In this document: piece by piece, positions 1-5,748 of the stretch
Layout of the letters: each line of letters starts with the position of its first letter
Position numbering within the stretch: the first letter of the stretch is position 1
Assembly (NCBI GenBank): GCA_002404095.1
Contig: DHJA01000151.1
Location: 16,267-22,014 of the forward strand
DNA length: 5,748 nucleotides
Reading direction: 5' to 3'
Origin: Planctomycetaceae bacterium UBA4732
GTDB taxonomy: Bacteria > Planctomycetota > Planctomycetia > Gemmatales > Gemmataceae
Notes under the pieces: generated by a model
The model's input: only the letters and a program-made list of their open reading frames with translations
Databases searched by the model: none
Told to the model about the DNA's origin: nothing
Translations under genes and position numbers: made by a program

Positions 1-30
1 CTCCCCGCCCTTGTCGGACAGACTCTTAAT

Positions 31-36
31 AGGAAG
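31..36 (+). promoter_or_regulatory. Ribosome binding site of the Ca2+-ATPase gene
   Basis: AGGAAG lies five bases before the ATG at 42, a good Shine-Dalgarno match and spacing. It fixes the pump's start, because the protein from this ATG aligns naturally with the family's N-terminus. I found no convincing -35/-10 pair in the 41 bases available, so the promoter is probably upstream of the window. Confidence 0.7.
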
Positions 37-41
37 ATCGC

Positions 42-3000
42 ATGCGCACGCTACAGGAAATCGAGCAATCCTTTCCCGACTCCGCCGTAAACGGCCTATC
101 ATCGGATGCCGTCGCCCGCAGCGCCGCGCGCTTCGGCGCCAACAAGCTGACGCCGATGCCGCGTGAGCCGCTGTGGAAGAAGTTCCTCGAAAAGTTTGAT
201 GAGCCGATCATCAAGATCCTGCTGGCGGCGGCGCTGCTCTCCATGTTTGTCGATCTCTTTCAGGCCAATCTCATCGCCGCCCTCGCCGCTCTAGGGGCCA
301 CGGCCATAGCGGTCGCCATCGTCTGCCTCTTGCGTAAAACGCATTGGCTGCCGACGGTGCTATTCGTGTCGGCGGTCGCGCTGTTCTTCGTCGGCCTTGC
401 CTTTCATCACCCGTCGGTTGAGGGGTTGGCCGTTATGGTCGCCGTCATCCTCGCCACCGGCGTGGCTTTCCTGAGCGAATACAAGAGTGATCGGGAATTT
501 GAAGCGCTCAACGCGCACAAGGAGGCATTGCGCGTCAAAGTGCTGCGCGACGGCGCTTTTCACACCATCGGCCTTGAGGAAGTGGTGGTCGGCGATGCGG
601 TGGACCTGGAGACCGGCGACGAGATCCCGGCCGACGGCCGGGTCGTGAAGGCGGTGGAGTTGTACGTCGATCAGTCGCTAATGACCGGAGAATCACGGCC
701 GTCACGCAAGCAAGCGCAGCCGGCCGGCGCCGCCGCGGATGGTCCAGAGCAAGCCGGCTGTCTCTATCGCGGTACTCAGGTCGTGGACGGCGCCGGGCGA
801 ATGCTCGTCACCGACGTGGGCGACGCGACCTACCTGGGCCAGATCGCCCGAAAGCTGTCGGCCGACGACGGCGAGGAAGATGAAGCCGTAACCGCCGACA
901 CGGCGGAACGCCGCGTCCAGCGGAAACTGACGATCTCGAAAGAACTGACTCCGCTTCAATTGAAGCTGAAGAATCTCGCGGAGTTGATCTCCAAAGTCGG
1001 CTATATCGCCGCCATTTTGATCTTTCTGGCGCTGCTGGCGCGCGGCATATGGTTCAGCGATCCAAGAGAGGTCTTTTGGCCGCATTCCGGCGAAGAGAGC
1101 CTGCAAGTGGCGCAAGCGCTGCTCAATGATTTCGTTTACATGGTCATTGTGATCGTCGTGGCGGTGCCGGAAGGGCTGCCGATGAGTGTGACCGTGTCGC
1201 TGGCCCTGGCCATGCAGAAGATGACGCGAGCCAACAGCCTGGTGCGTCAGCTGGTGGCGTGCGAAACGATCGGCTCGGCCACGGTCATCTGTTCGGACAA
1301 GACCGGCACACTGACGCAGAACAAGATGCAGGTAGGACGGCTTTTTTGGGACGGCGTGACCCGCGACCGCGGCGCAGCGGATTGGGTACAGCCGGACGCC
1401 CAGGCGCTGTGGCCGCGCGACGGCCGACCGCTTAACTGGCTCGTCCTCAACGCCGCCGTCAACTCGACGGCAAACCTGGAAGAGAAGCCGGGTAGGGGCG
1501 GGGTTTCCCCGCCCTATTTGGCCCCGGTCGGCAACTCGACCGAAGGCTCTCTTCTCCAATGGCTGGCCGAGGCCGGCCTGAATTATCACAAGCTGCGTGG
1601 GCAGTTTCCGCCGATATACCAGATCCATTTTTCCTCCGAGCGCAAGCGCATGACGACGGTGGTGCGCTCCGGCGACCGCCTTGCCGTATTGGTCAAAGGA
1701 TCGCCGGAATGGGTACTGCAACAGAGTACGCATTACCAGAGCGCCGACGGTGCGACGCGCGAATGGACGACCGAGGCGCGGGCGGCGGTCACAGCAGCGC
1801 TGCGCGACTCCGCCTGGCAGGCAATGCGCACTCTGGCATTTGCCCACGCCGACTTGCCGTCCGATTTCCCCTCGGACGCCGACTCTATTCAGGCCAGGCG
1901 CGACGCCCTGGAAACCGGCCTGATTTTCGATGGCTTCGCCGCCATTAGCGATCCGCTACGTGAGGATGTAAAGGAAGCCGTGGCCCAGTGTCGCAAAGCC
2001 GGCATCGAGGTCAAGATGATTACCGGCGACAATGTGGAGACGGCCACTGCGATCGCTTACGACGTCGGCCTGATTGACCGCCGCGACGCGACCGTCGATG
2101 AACCCGGCGCCGTCATGCTGACAAGTCCGAAGTTTAACGACTGGTATAAGGAAATGGAGGAGCGAAAAAGGCGGGGAGATGCGGCCGGGACCGAAGAAAT
2201 GGCGGCGCGACTGGCGGGGCTGCGCGTGCTGGCTCGGGCGCGTCCCTTGGACAAGTATAAGATGGTGGAACTGTTGCAGGACCGCCAGCAGGTGGTGGCT
2301 GTGACCGGCGACGGCACCAACGACGCGCCGGCCCTGAAAAAGGCCGACGTTGGCCTGGCGATGGGCATTACCGGCACGGAAGTCGCCAAGGAGGCCAGCA
2401 AGATCGTGCTGCTGGACGACAGCTTTGCCACCATCGTCAAGGCGGTGAGGTGGGGCCGGTCGCTCTATGAAAACATTCAGCGCTTCATCCAGTTTCAATT
2501 GACGATCAACGTCAGCGCTTTGACCATCGCCTTTCTCGGACCTTTTTTTGGCGTAAGGCCGCCGTTCACGGTGCTGCAACTGCTGTGGATCAACGTCATC
2601 ATGGACACCTTCGCGTCGATTGCGCTTTGTTCGGAACCGCCGCGCGAAGGCATAATGCGTCTGCCGCCCAAGCGCAAGGACGAAAACATCCTCACGCCTT
2701 CGATGCTTGTGACCATCTTCGCCACGGCGGCATTCTTCGTGGTGGTGATGATGGGGTTGTTGTGCGGTATGGAATATGGCAACTGGTTCCGCGACGGCCC
2801 GATGAAGGAATTAACGCCTCGCCAAGCGAGCATTTTCTTCACGGTCTATGTGTTTTTCCAGGTGTGGAATCAGATCAACGCCCGTTCGCTGACGCCGGAC
2901 ATGAGCGGCTTCGACGGACTCCTGGGCAATCGGACATTCCTGGCCATCGCCGGCACGATCGCGGTGGTTCAGGCGCTCATCATCAGCGTGCCGTTTTTGG

Positions 3001-3146
3001 GCGATGTCTTCAAGGTGGAACCTTTGGGGCCGTGGGACTGGCTGTACATCCTGGCCGGCACGGCGTCGGTGCTGGTGTTCGGCGAAGTGCTGCGGCGCAT
3101 CCGATTGTCACTTCCGCTCAAGTATTTCGATTGCCACGGTCGATAG
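42..3146 (+). CDS. P2B (PMCA-type) calcium-translocating P-type ATPase
   Basis: This inner-membrane pump most likely exports Ca2+ from the cytoplasm at the expense of ATP. All P-type ATPase motifs are visible: TGES (residues 215-218, actuator domain), PEGL in TM4 (376-379), the phosphorylated Asp in DKTGT (D419), KGSPE in the nucleotide-binding domain (552-556), TGDN (661-664), and the hinge TGDGTNDAP (755-763). PMCA-like ion ligands are present: E377 in TM4, N823 in TM5, and N851 and D855 in TM6 (WINVIMDTFAS). The N-terminal cation-ATPase domain covers about residues 3-70. TM3 is about 319-338, TM4 about 363-390, and the last six TMs lie between about 815 and 1020. The 1034 residues exceed the roughly 850-950 usual for bacterial members, partly because of an extra hydrophobic hairpin at about 76-122 and a repeat-encoded insert at 484-492. 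An acidic stretch (275-281) precedes TM3. The tail is short, with no evident calmodulin-binding domain. The ATG start is supported by AGGAAG five bases upstream. Ca2+ specificity is inferred from family motifs. Confidence 0.95.
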   Translation: MRTLQEIEQSFPDSAVNGLSSDAVARSAARFGANKLTPMPREPLWKKFLEKFDEPIIKILLAAALLSMFVDLFQANLIAALAALGATAIAVAIVCLLRKTHWLPTVLFVSAVALFFVGLAFHHPSVEGLAVMVAVILATGVAFLSEYKSDREFEALNAHKEALRVKVLRDGAFHTIGLEEVVVGDAVDLETGDEIPADGRVVKAVELYVDQSLMTGESRPSRKQAQPAGAAADGPEQAGCLYRGTQVVDGAGRMLVTDVGDATYLGQIARKLSADDGEEDEAVTADTAERRVQRKLTISKELTPLQLKLKNLAELISKVGYIAAILIFLALLARGIWFSDPREVFWPHSGEESLQVAQALLNDFVYMVIVIVVAVPEGLPMSVTVSLALAMQKMTRANSLVRQLVACETIGSATVICSDKTGTLTQNKMQVGRLFWDGVTRDRGAADWVQPDAQALWPRDGRPLNWLVLNAAVNSTANLEEKPGRGGVSPPYLAPVGNSTEGSLLQWLAEAGLNYHKLRGQFPPIYQIHFSSERKRMTTVVRSGDRLAVLVKGSPEWVLQQSTHYQSADGATREWTTEARAAVTAALRDSAWQAMRTLAFAHADLPSDFPSDADSIQARRDALETGLIFDGFAAISDPLREDVKEAVAQCRKAGIEVKMITGDNVETATAIAYDVGLIDRRDATVDEPGAVMLTSPKFNDWYKEMEERKRRGDAAGTEEMAARLAGLRVLARARPLDKYKMVELLQDRQQVVAVTGDGTNDAPALKKADVGLAMGITGTEVAKEASKIVLLDDSFATIVKAVRWGRSLYENIQRFIQFQLTINVSALTIAFLGPFFGVRPPFTVLQLLWINVIMDTFASIALCSEPPREGIMRLPPKRKDENILTPSMLVTIFATAAFFVVVMMGLLCGMEYGNWFRDGPMKELTPRQASIFFTVYVFFQVWNQINARSLTPDMSGFDGLLGNRTFLAIAGTIAVVQALIISVPFLGDVFKVEPLGPWDWLYILAGTASVLVFGEVLRRIRLSLPLKYFDCHGR
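1493..1516. repeat. GC-rich palindromic repeat inside the ATPase coding frame
   Basis: This is a near-perfect inverted repeat. The arm GGGCGGGG (1496-1503) and its exact complement CCCCGCCC (1507-1514) flank a TTT loop, and TA/TA forms the outer edge. One extra G at 1495 breaks perfect symmetry. It is read in frame as Gly-Arg-Gly-Gly-Val-Ser-Pro-Pro-Tyr (residues 484-492) in a variable loop of the N domain, between the NSTANLEE and VGNSTEGSLL segments. It resembles the small dispersed palindromes (MITE- or REP-like) common in some bacterial genomes. That it is dispersed is inferred: only one full copy is in the window, plus a matching half at the left edge. Confidence 0.6.
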
Positions 3147-3232
3147 GAATTTTCGGTATGTGCCGATTTCGCCGGTTGTACCGATGTGGCAAGATGCGGC
3201 GCCGAGGCCCATCGGACGACAGAAAACCTCAA

Positions 3233-5014
3233 ATGTTGGGAAAGCTGGTCTTGAAATCGTCTACTCGGATGACAGGCATCCGCCTGGCGTTCGCGCTGGC
3301 GGGCTTTGCCATGACTGTTTCGCCGCAAGTCGCATGGGCGCAGCAGCCGGCGCGGACGGCGCCGGCCGACGATGTGGATGCGCGTTTGCGGAAGCTTGAA
3401 GAGTTGAACGCCAAGCTGGAAAAACAGAATGACAAGTTGGCCGAGCAGAATGAGAGGCTGGAAAAGCAAAACCAGCTAATACAGGCCGCTTCGCCATCGG
3501 CCGCCGTCAAGCCAGACGAGACCAAGAACCTCGTGGACGGACGTCCCAAAGAAAAGGACGATACCAAAAAGGCGGCCGATCTGGCGCCGAAAGAGAAGAA
3601 AGAGGCCGACAACAAGGTCGCCGACGCCGACCCGGTCTTCAAGACTACCTGGAAGGATGGGTTCGTCGCGGAAACCGCTAACAAGGACTTCCGCGTCCAC
3701 ATCGGTGGCCGGTTCCAGGAAGACTTCGGCTGGTTCGCGCCCAACAACGCCGTAAATCAAGCCATCCCAGGCGGATTCGCGGACGGCGCCGATATCCGCC
3801 GAGCGCGCCTCCGAATGGATGGCACCGTTTACGACATGATCGACTTCGTTCTGGAGTACGAGTTTGCCAACAGCACCTCGACCGTTCTCACGGCGGCGGG
3901 TCCGACAACGGTAGGCGTGACTCTGCCCGGCGGCGGCAGCCTTGGCGCCACCGGCAACGGCGCCTTCTCCACGAACGCCCCCACGGACGTTTACTTTGAC
4001 ATTAAGCATCTTCCGGGGGAAAACCGTTTCCGCGTCGGCCACTTCAAAGAACCCTTCAGCCTGGACGACTACGGCACCGCGGACTCCTTTACGACATTCA
4101 TGGAACGCTCGACCCCATCCGACTCCTTCAGTCCCAACCGCAACCTCGGCGTCATGCTCTGGAACGACCCCTTTGAGCAGCGCCTTGTCTACGGTTTCGG
4201 GGCGTTTAAGGAGAATTCCAACAACAGCTTCGCCAACGCCTTCGACTACAGCAACGGTTCCTACGCCTATACGGGCCGCGTCGGCGTCAATCCGTGGTAC
4301 GAGAACAACGGCCGCTGCGTCCTGTTCCTCGGCGGCGCCTACAGCTACCGGACCCTTGACCCGACCATCAGTCTCAACCGTTTCGGGTTCGCCAACCGCA
4401 TCCCGCTCCGCATCGGCTCGCCCACTATTATTAGCACGGGAACGCTCACCGCTACCGACACCCAGTTGTTCAACGCCCAGGGCGCCTTGAACTACGGCTC
4501 CTTCTCGCTTCAGAGCGAATACTACGCCGCCCAGGGCGAGGGCGTCGTCCGCGGTTCCATCGCGCAGGGTGTACCCCGGTTAACCAGCCCCGACTTGTAC
4601 GGCTATTACATCCAAGCCAGCTATTTCCTGACCGGCGAGCACCGGCCCTACCTTCGCGACATCGGCGGCTTCGGCCGGGTGCGGCCGAATGAGCCGTTTT
4701 ATTTGTCCTCGCGGTGCGGCCTTGGCAGCCTTCTCGGCCGGGGCGCGTGGGAAATCGCGGCCCGCTATGAAGATGTGAACGACCGCAGCGGGGCTTTTAA
4801 CGCCTTCCCGGCCGTCGGGGGAGTGGCTGGTTCCGCCGTCCCCGCGATTGCGACCGCGGGCGAAGAGCGCGACGTGACGCTCGGCCTCAACTGGTATCTG
4901 AACCCCAGCGTCAAGATTCAGGGCAACTACGTCCACGCCTTGCGAAACGTGGCGAGTCCAGCCTTGTCCGGCACGGTGGACGCCTTCGCCGTCCGGTTCG
5001 CGCTCGACTTCTGA
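3233..5014 (+). CDS. OprP/OprO-type (phosphate-selective porin family) outer-membrane porin with N-terminal coiled coil
   Basis: This is an outer-membrane beta-barrel channel, 593 residues from the chosen start. It has a signal peptide (basic n-region, hydrophobic core about 16-30, likely cleavage after AWA at residue 36), then a coiled coil (about 46-84), a Lys/Glu/Asp/Ala-rich linker (about 93-133), and a barrel from about 136. The barrel shows porin O/P hallmarks: an opening strand with W140, G143 and IGGR (157-160), an RRARLRMDG strand, GHFKEPFSL (269-277), FMERS (289-293), and a final strand ending LDF with terminal Phe. A Gly/Thr/Ala-rich insert (213-251) is probably a surface loop. Two barrel cysteines (362 and 495) might pair. 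The start is uncertain. ATG 3233 gives a reasonable signal peptide but lacks a Shine-Dalgarno. ATG 3269 gives a shorter one. ATG 3158 has AGGA (3145-3148) overlapping the pump's stop codon but adds a very Arg-rich 25-residue extension. The family is clear. Actual selectivity (phosphate, other anions or general) cannot be read from the sequence. Confidence 0.88.
   Translation: MLGKLVLKSSTRMTGIRLAFALAGFAMTVSPQVAWAQQPARTAPADDVDARLRKLEELNAKLEKQNDKLAEQNERLEKQNQLIQAASPSAAVKPDETKNLVDGRPKEKDDTKKAADLAPKEKKEADNKVADADPVFKTTWKDGFVAETANKDFRVHIGGRFQEDFGWFAPNNAVNQAIPGGFADGADIRRARLRMDGTVYDMIDFVLEYEFANSTSTVLTAAGPTTVGVTLPGGGSLGATGNGAFSTNAPTDVYFDIKHLPGENRFRVGHFKEPFSLDDYGTADSFTTFMERSTPSDSFSPNRNLGVMLWNDPFEQRLVYGFGAFKENSNNSFANAFDYSNGSYAYTGRVGVNPWYENNGRCVLFLGGAYSYRTLDPTISLNRFGFANRIPLRIGSPTIISTGTLTATDTQLFNAQGALNYGSFSLQSEYYAAQGEGVVRGSIAQGVPRLTSPDLYGYYIQASYFLTGEHRPYLRDIGGFGRVRPNEPFYLSSRCGLGSLLGRGAWEIAARYEDVNDRSGAFNAFPAVGGVAGSAVPAIATAGEERDVTLGLNWYLNPSVKIQGNYVHALRNVASPALSGTVDAFAVRFALDF
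3392..3475 (+). repeat. Four tandem 21-bp units encoding coiled-coil heptads of the porin
   Basis: Four consecutive 21-bp units encode KLEELNA, KLEKQND, KLAEQNE and RLEKQNQ (residues 54-81). Leu occupies every d position (55, 62, 69, 76, continued by Ile 83) and Asn every following a position (59, 66, 73, 80), with Leu 52 as the first a. The DNA units have diverged at synonymous and other positions, so the repeat is maintained as protein, not a recent slippage product. In the mature porin it would be a periplasmic helix just after the signal peptide. Confidence 0.85.
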
Positions 5015-5029
5015 CCTACCATGGGCAAC

Positions 5030-5614
5030 CTATCGGCATCCGCAGGCGGGCCGTGCGGCCCCATATAAGAAGTGTTCAACAATGCGCCGGGCCATGTCCG
5101 CTGGCCTCGGCTTTTGGCCCCAGCGGATCACCGGCCGTAGACTGAACAACAACAACTGAGCCGAAAGTTGCGGGTCCATGACTTGGAAAGCGCCGCTTCG
5201 TCGAGCTTCCTCAAAAATGGCTTCCACCAGGCGAAAGTTCTCGCGACGCAGCCGCTGCCACGGCAAATCGGCGTCCGGCCCTTGCATCACCTCGGCATGT
5301 TGGATCAGGTCGAGCAAGTGCGGATGTTCGGCAAAGTAATCCAAGATGGCCCCGACGACCGCTTCCAGTTTGGAACGAGGGTCGGGCGCCTCGTCCACGG
5401 CGCTCAACCGCTCCTTCATCTGACAGGCCGCACGCGCCAAGAGCGCCATATATAACTCTTCTTTGTCCTTGAAGTAGCGATACAAGGTGCCTTTGCCGAC
5501 TTCGGCCAGTTCCGCGATGTCTTCCATGCGCGTTTCGTGGAAGTGGTGAGCGGCGAAGAGACGGGCGGCGGCCGTCAGGATTTTTTCGGATTGGGCAAGC
5601 GTTTTTGTTCGCAC
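5030..5614 (-). CDS. TetR/AcrR-family transcriptional repressor
   Basis: This is a cytoplasmic DNA-binding regulator of 194 residues, normal for the family. The N-terminal TetR domain runs from about residue 7 to 55. Its helix-turn-helix (about 29-48) contains MEDIAELAEVGKGTLYRYF, a near-consensus recognition region followed by KDKEELY. The C-terminal half (about 75-194) is all-helical and would bind an unidentified ligand and form the dimer. It ends in a Cys-containing ACGCR tail. I chose the GTG at 5614 because it gives a typical N-terminus (MRTKTLAQSEKIL) and lies downstream of a promoter and operator. The frame stays open to a TTG at 5725 that has a nearby GAGGA, but that would place promoter and operator inside the coding region and add 37 atypical residues. 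The Shine-Dalgarno before the GTG is weak. The gene converges on the porin gene with a 15-bp gap. Its target is unknown; autoregulation is likely. Confidence 0.9.
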   Translation of the reverse strand: MRTKTLAQSEKILTAAARLFAAHHFHETRMEDIAELAEVGKGTLYRYFKDKEELYMALLARAACQMKERLSAVDEAPDPRSKLEAVVGAILDYFAEHPHLLDLIQHAEVMQGPDADLPWQRLRRENFRLVEAIFEEARRSGAFQVMDPQLSAQLLLFSLRPVIRWGQKPRPADMARRIVEHFLYGAARPACGCR

Positions 5615-5667
5615 GGAAGGTCTCGCGGTAGTACACTGACACGCGGCAGCGTCGAATGGAATGTGAA

Positions 5668-5682
5668 ACTGACTGGTCAGTC
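5668..5682. promoter_or_regulatory. Probable TetR operator (nested inverted repeats)
   Basis: ACTGAC and GTCAGT are perfectly complementary 6-bp arms around TG (5668-5681). A second palindrome, GACTG and CAGTC around GT (5671-5682), overlaps it with its centre shifted by 2 bp. Size and symmetry fit a TetR-family operator. It lies over the predicted start of transcription, 53 bp before the chosen tetR start, which is the classical position for autorepression. An additional lone ACTGAC occurs at 5635-5640. Confidence 0.6.
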
Positions 5683-5748
5683 CGCATTGTATTGCGTCAA
5701 ACGGACGTTCACAAGTCGAAATCAAGGCGGTCCTCGCACCCCGGACTC
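5683..5748. other. Upstream region of tetR at the window edge
   Basis: Apart from the promoter hexamers this stretch holds no recognisable gene. The tetR frame stays open through it to a TTG at 5725 preceded on the minus strand by GAGGA, but this is judged non-coding because of the promoter and operator. A divergent gene controlled from the same operator could begin beyond 5748; none is visible here. Confidence 0.4.
5686..5714 (-). promoter_or_regulatory. Predicted sigma70-type promoter of the tetR gene
   Basis: Read on the minus strand, TTGTGA (5709-5714, four of six matches to the -35 consensus) is followed after exactly 17 bp by TACAAT (5686-5691, five of six matches to the -10 consensus). 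Transcription would begin near 5679, inside the inverted repeat at 5668-5682. This leaves a leader of about 65 nt before the GTG at 5614. Two good hexamers at ideal spacing in GC-rich DNA are a reasonable but unproven promoter call. Confidence 0.55.

Noticed and set aside
11..31. TTGTCG and TTAATA as a promoter before the ATPase gene.
   Set aside because: The spacing is only about 9 bp, far too short for a sigma70 promoter.
702..1847. A 381-codon open frame on the minus strand opposite the ATPase gene.
   Set aside because: It has no recognisable domain, is rich in Arg/His/Gln as typical of antisense frames in GC-rich genes, and fully overlaps a conserved P-type ATPase.
1956..2579. A 207-codon open frame on the minus strand, also opposite the ATPase.
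   Set aside because: It covers the conserved hinge and TM5 coding region. Its composition is that of a shadow frame and no family is recognisable.
2585..3157. Upstream extension of the porin frame overlapping the end of the ATPase gene.
   Set aside because: Its translation is Arg/His-rich and non-porin-like, and the signal peptide only begins after 3233. It is an accidental open frame within the ATPase sequence.
3131..3160. TTGCCA followed by GGTATG as a promoter for the porin.
   Set aside because: The -10 match is poor and the -35 lies in the ATPase coding sequence. The evidence is too weak to list.
3229..3747. A Ser-rich 172-codon minus-strand frame opposite the porin N-terminus.
   Set aside because: The Ser/Phe bias is what the reverse complement of Lys/Glu/Gln-rich coiled-coil codons produces. 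There is no independent support.
5048..5061. GGGCCG and CGGCCC arms around TG, a possible bidirectional terminator between the convergent genes.
   Set aside because: It lies inside the last codons of tetR, leaves only a very tight loop, and has no T-tract on either strand. It may fold but is not a convincing intrinsic terminator.

Overview
The window is GC-rich (roughly 60% by eye), densely coding bacterial DNA. It carries three protein-coding genes: a P-type calcium-pump ATPase, an OprP/OprO-type outer-membrane porin, and a TetR-family repressor. The porin shows the cell is Gram-negative (diderm). A long PMCA-type ATPase next to an OprP-like porin with an N-terminal coiled coil fits Planctomycetota best in my judgement. 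That assignment is inference from protein style, with no marker gene to confirm it.

Layout. Bases 1-41 are a short leader with a good Shine-Dalgarno sequence. Bases 42-3146 (+) encode a 1034-residue P2B-type Ca2+-transporting ATPase with every catalytic motif intact. It has two unusual points: an extra pair of hydrophobic segments between the usual TM1 and TM2, and a small GC-rich palindromic repeat read in frame inside the nucleotide-binding domain. After a short gap, a porin of about 593 residues runs to 5014 (+), with a signal peptide, a regular four-heptad coiled coil, a charged linker and a beta-barrel ending in Phe. Its exact start is uncertain. Only 15 bp later, the convergent TetR gene ends (5030-5614, -). 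Upstream of that gene is a readable control region: a sigma70-like promoter (-35 at 5709-5714, -10 at 5686-5691) and a TetR-style inverted repeat (5668-5682) lying over the predicted transcription start.

How they work together. The ATPase and porin are co-directional and closely spaced, so they may be co-transcribed: the pump would export Ca2+ from the cytoplasm and the porin would pass ions or anions through the outer membrane. The TetR gene converges on them, and its operator is at its own 5' end. It therefore most likely represses itself and possibly a gene beyond the right edge of the window, not the pump/porin pair. I see no RNA gene, CRISPR array, insertion sequence or phage feature. 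The window does not hold an obviously new multi-gene system. Its most interesting points are the repeat inserted into the ATPase coding frame, the extra membrane hairpin, the Asn-layered coiled coil of the porin, and the TetR promoter/operator architecture, which relocates that gene's start codon.
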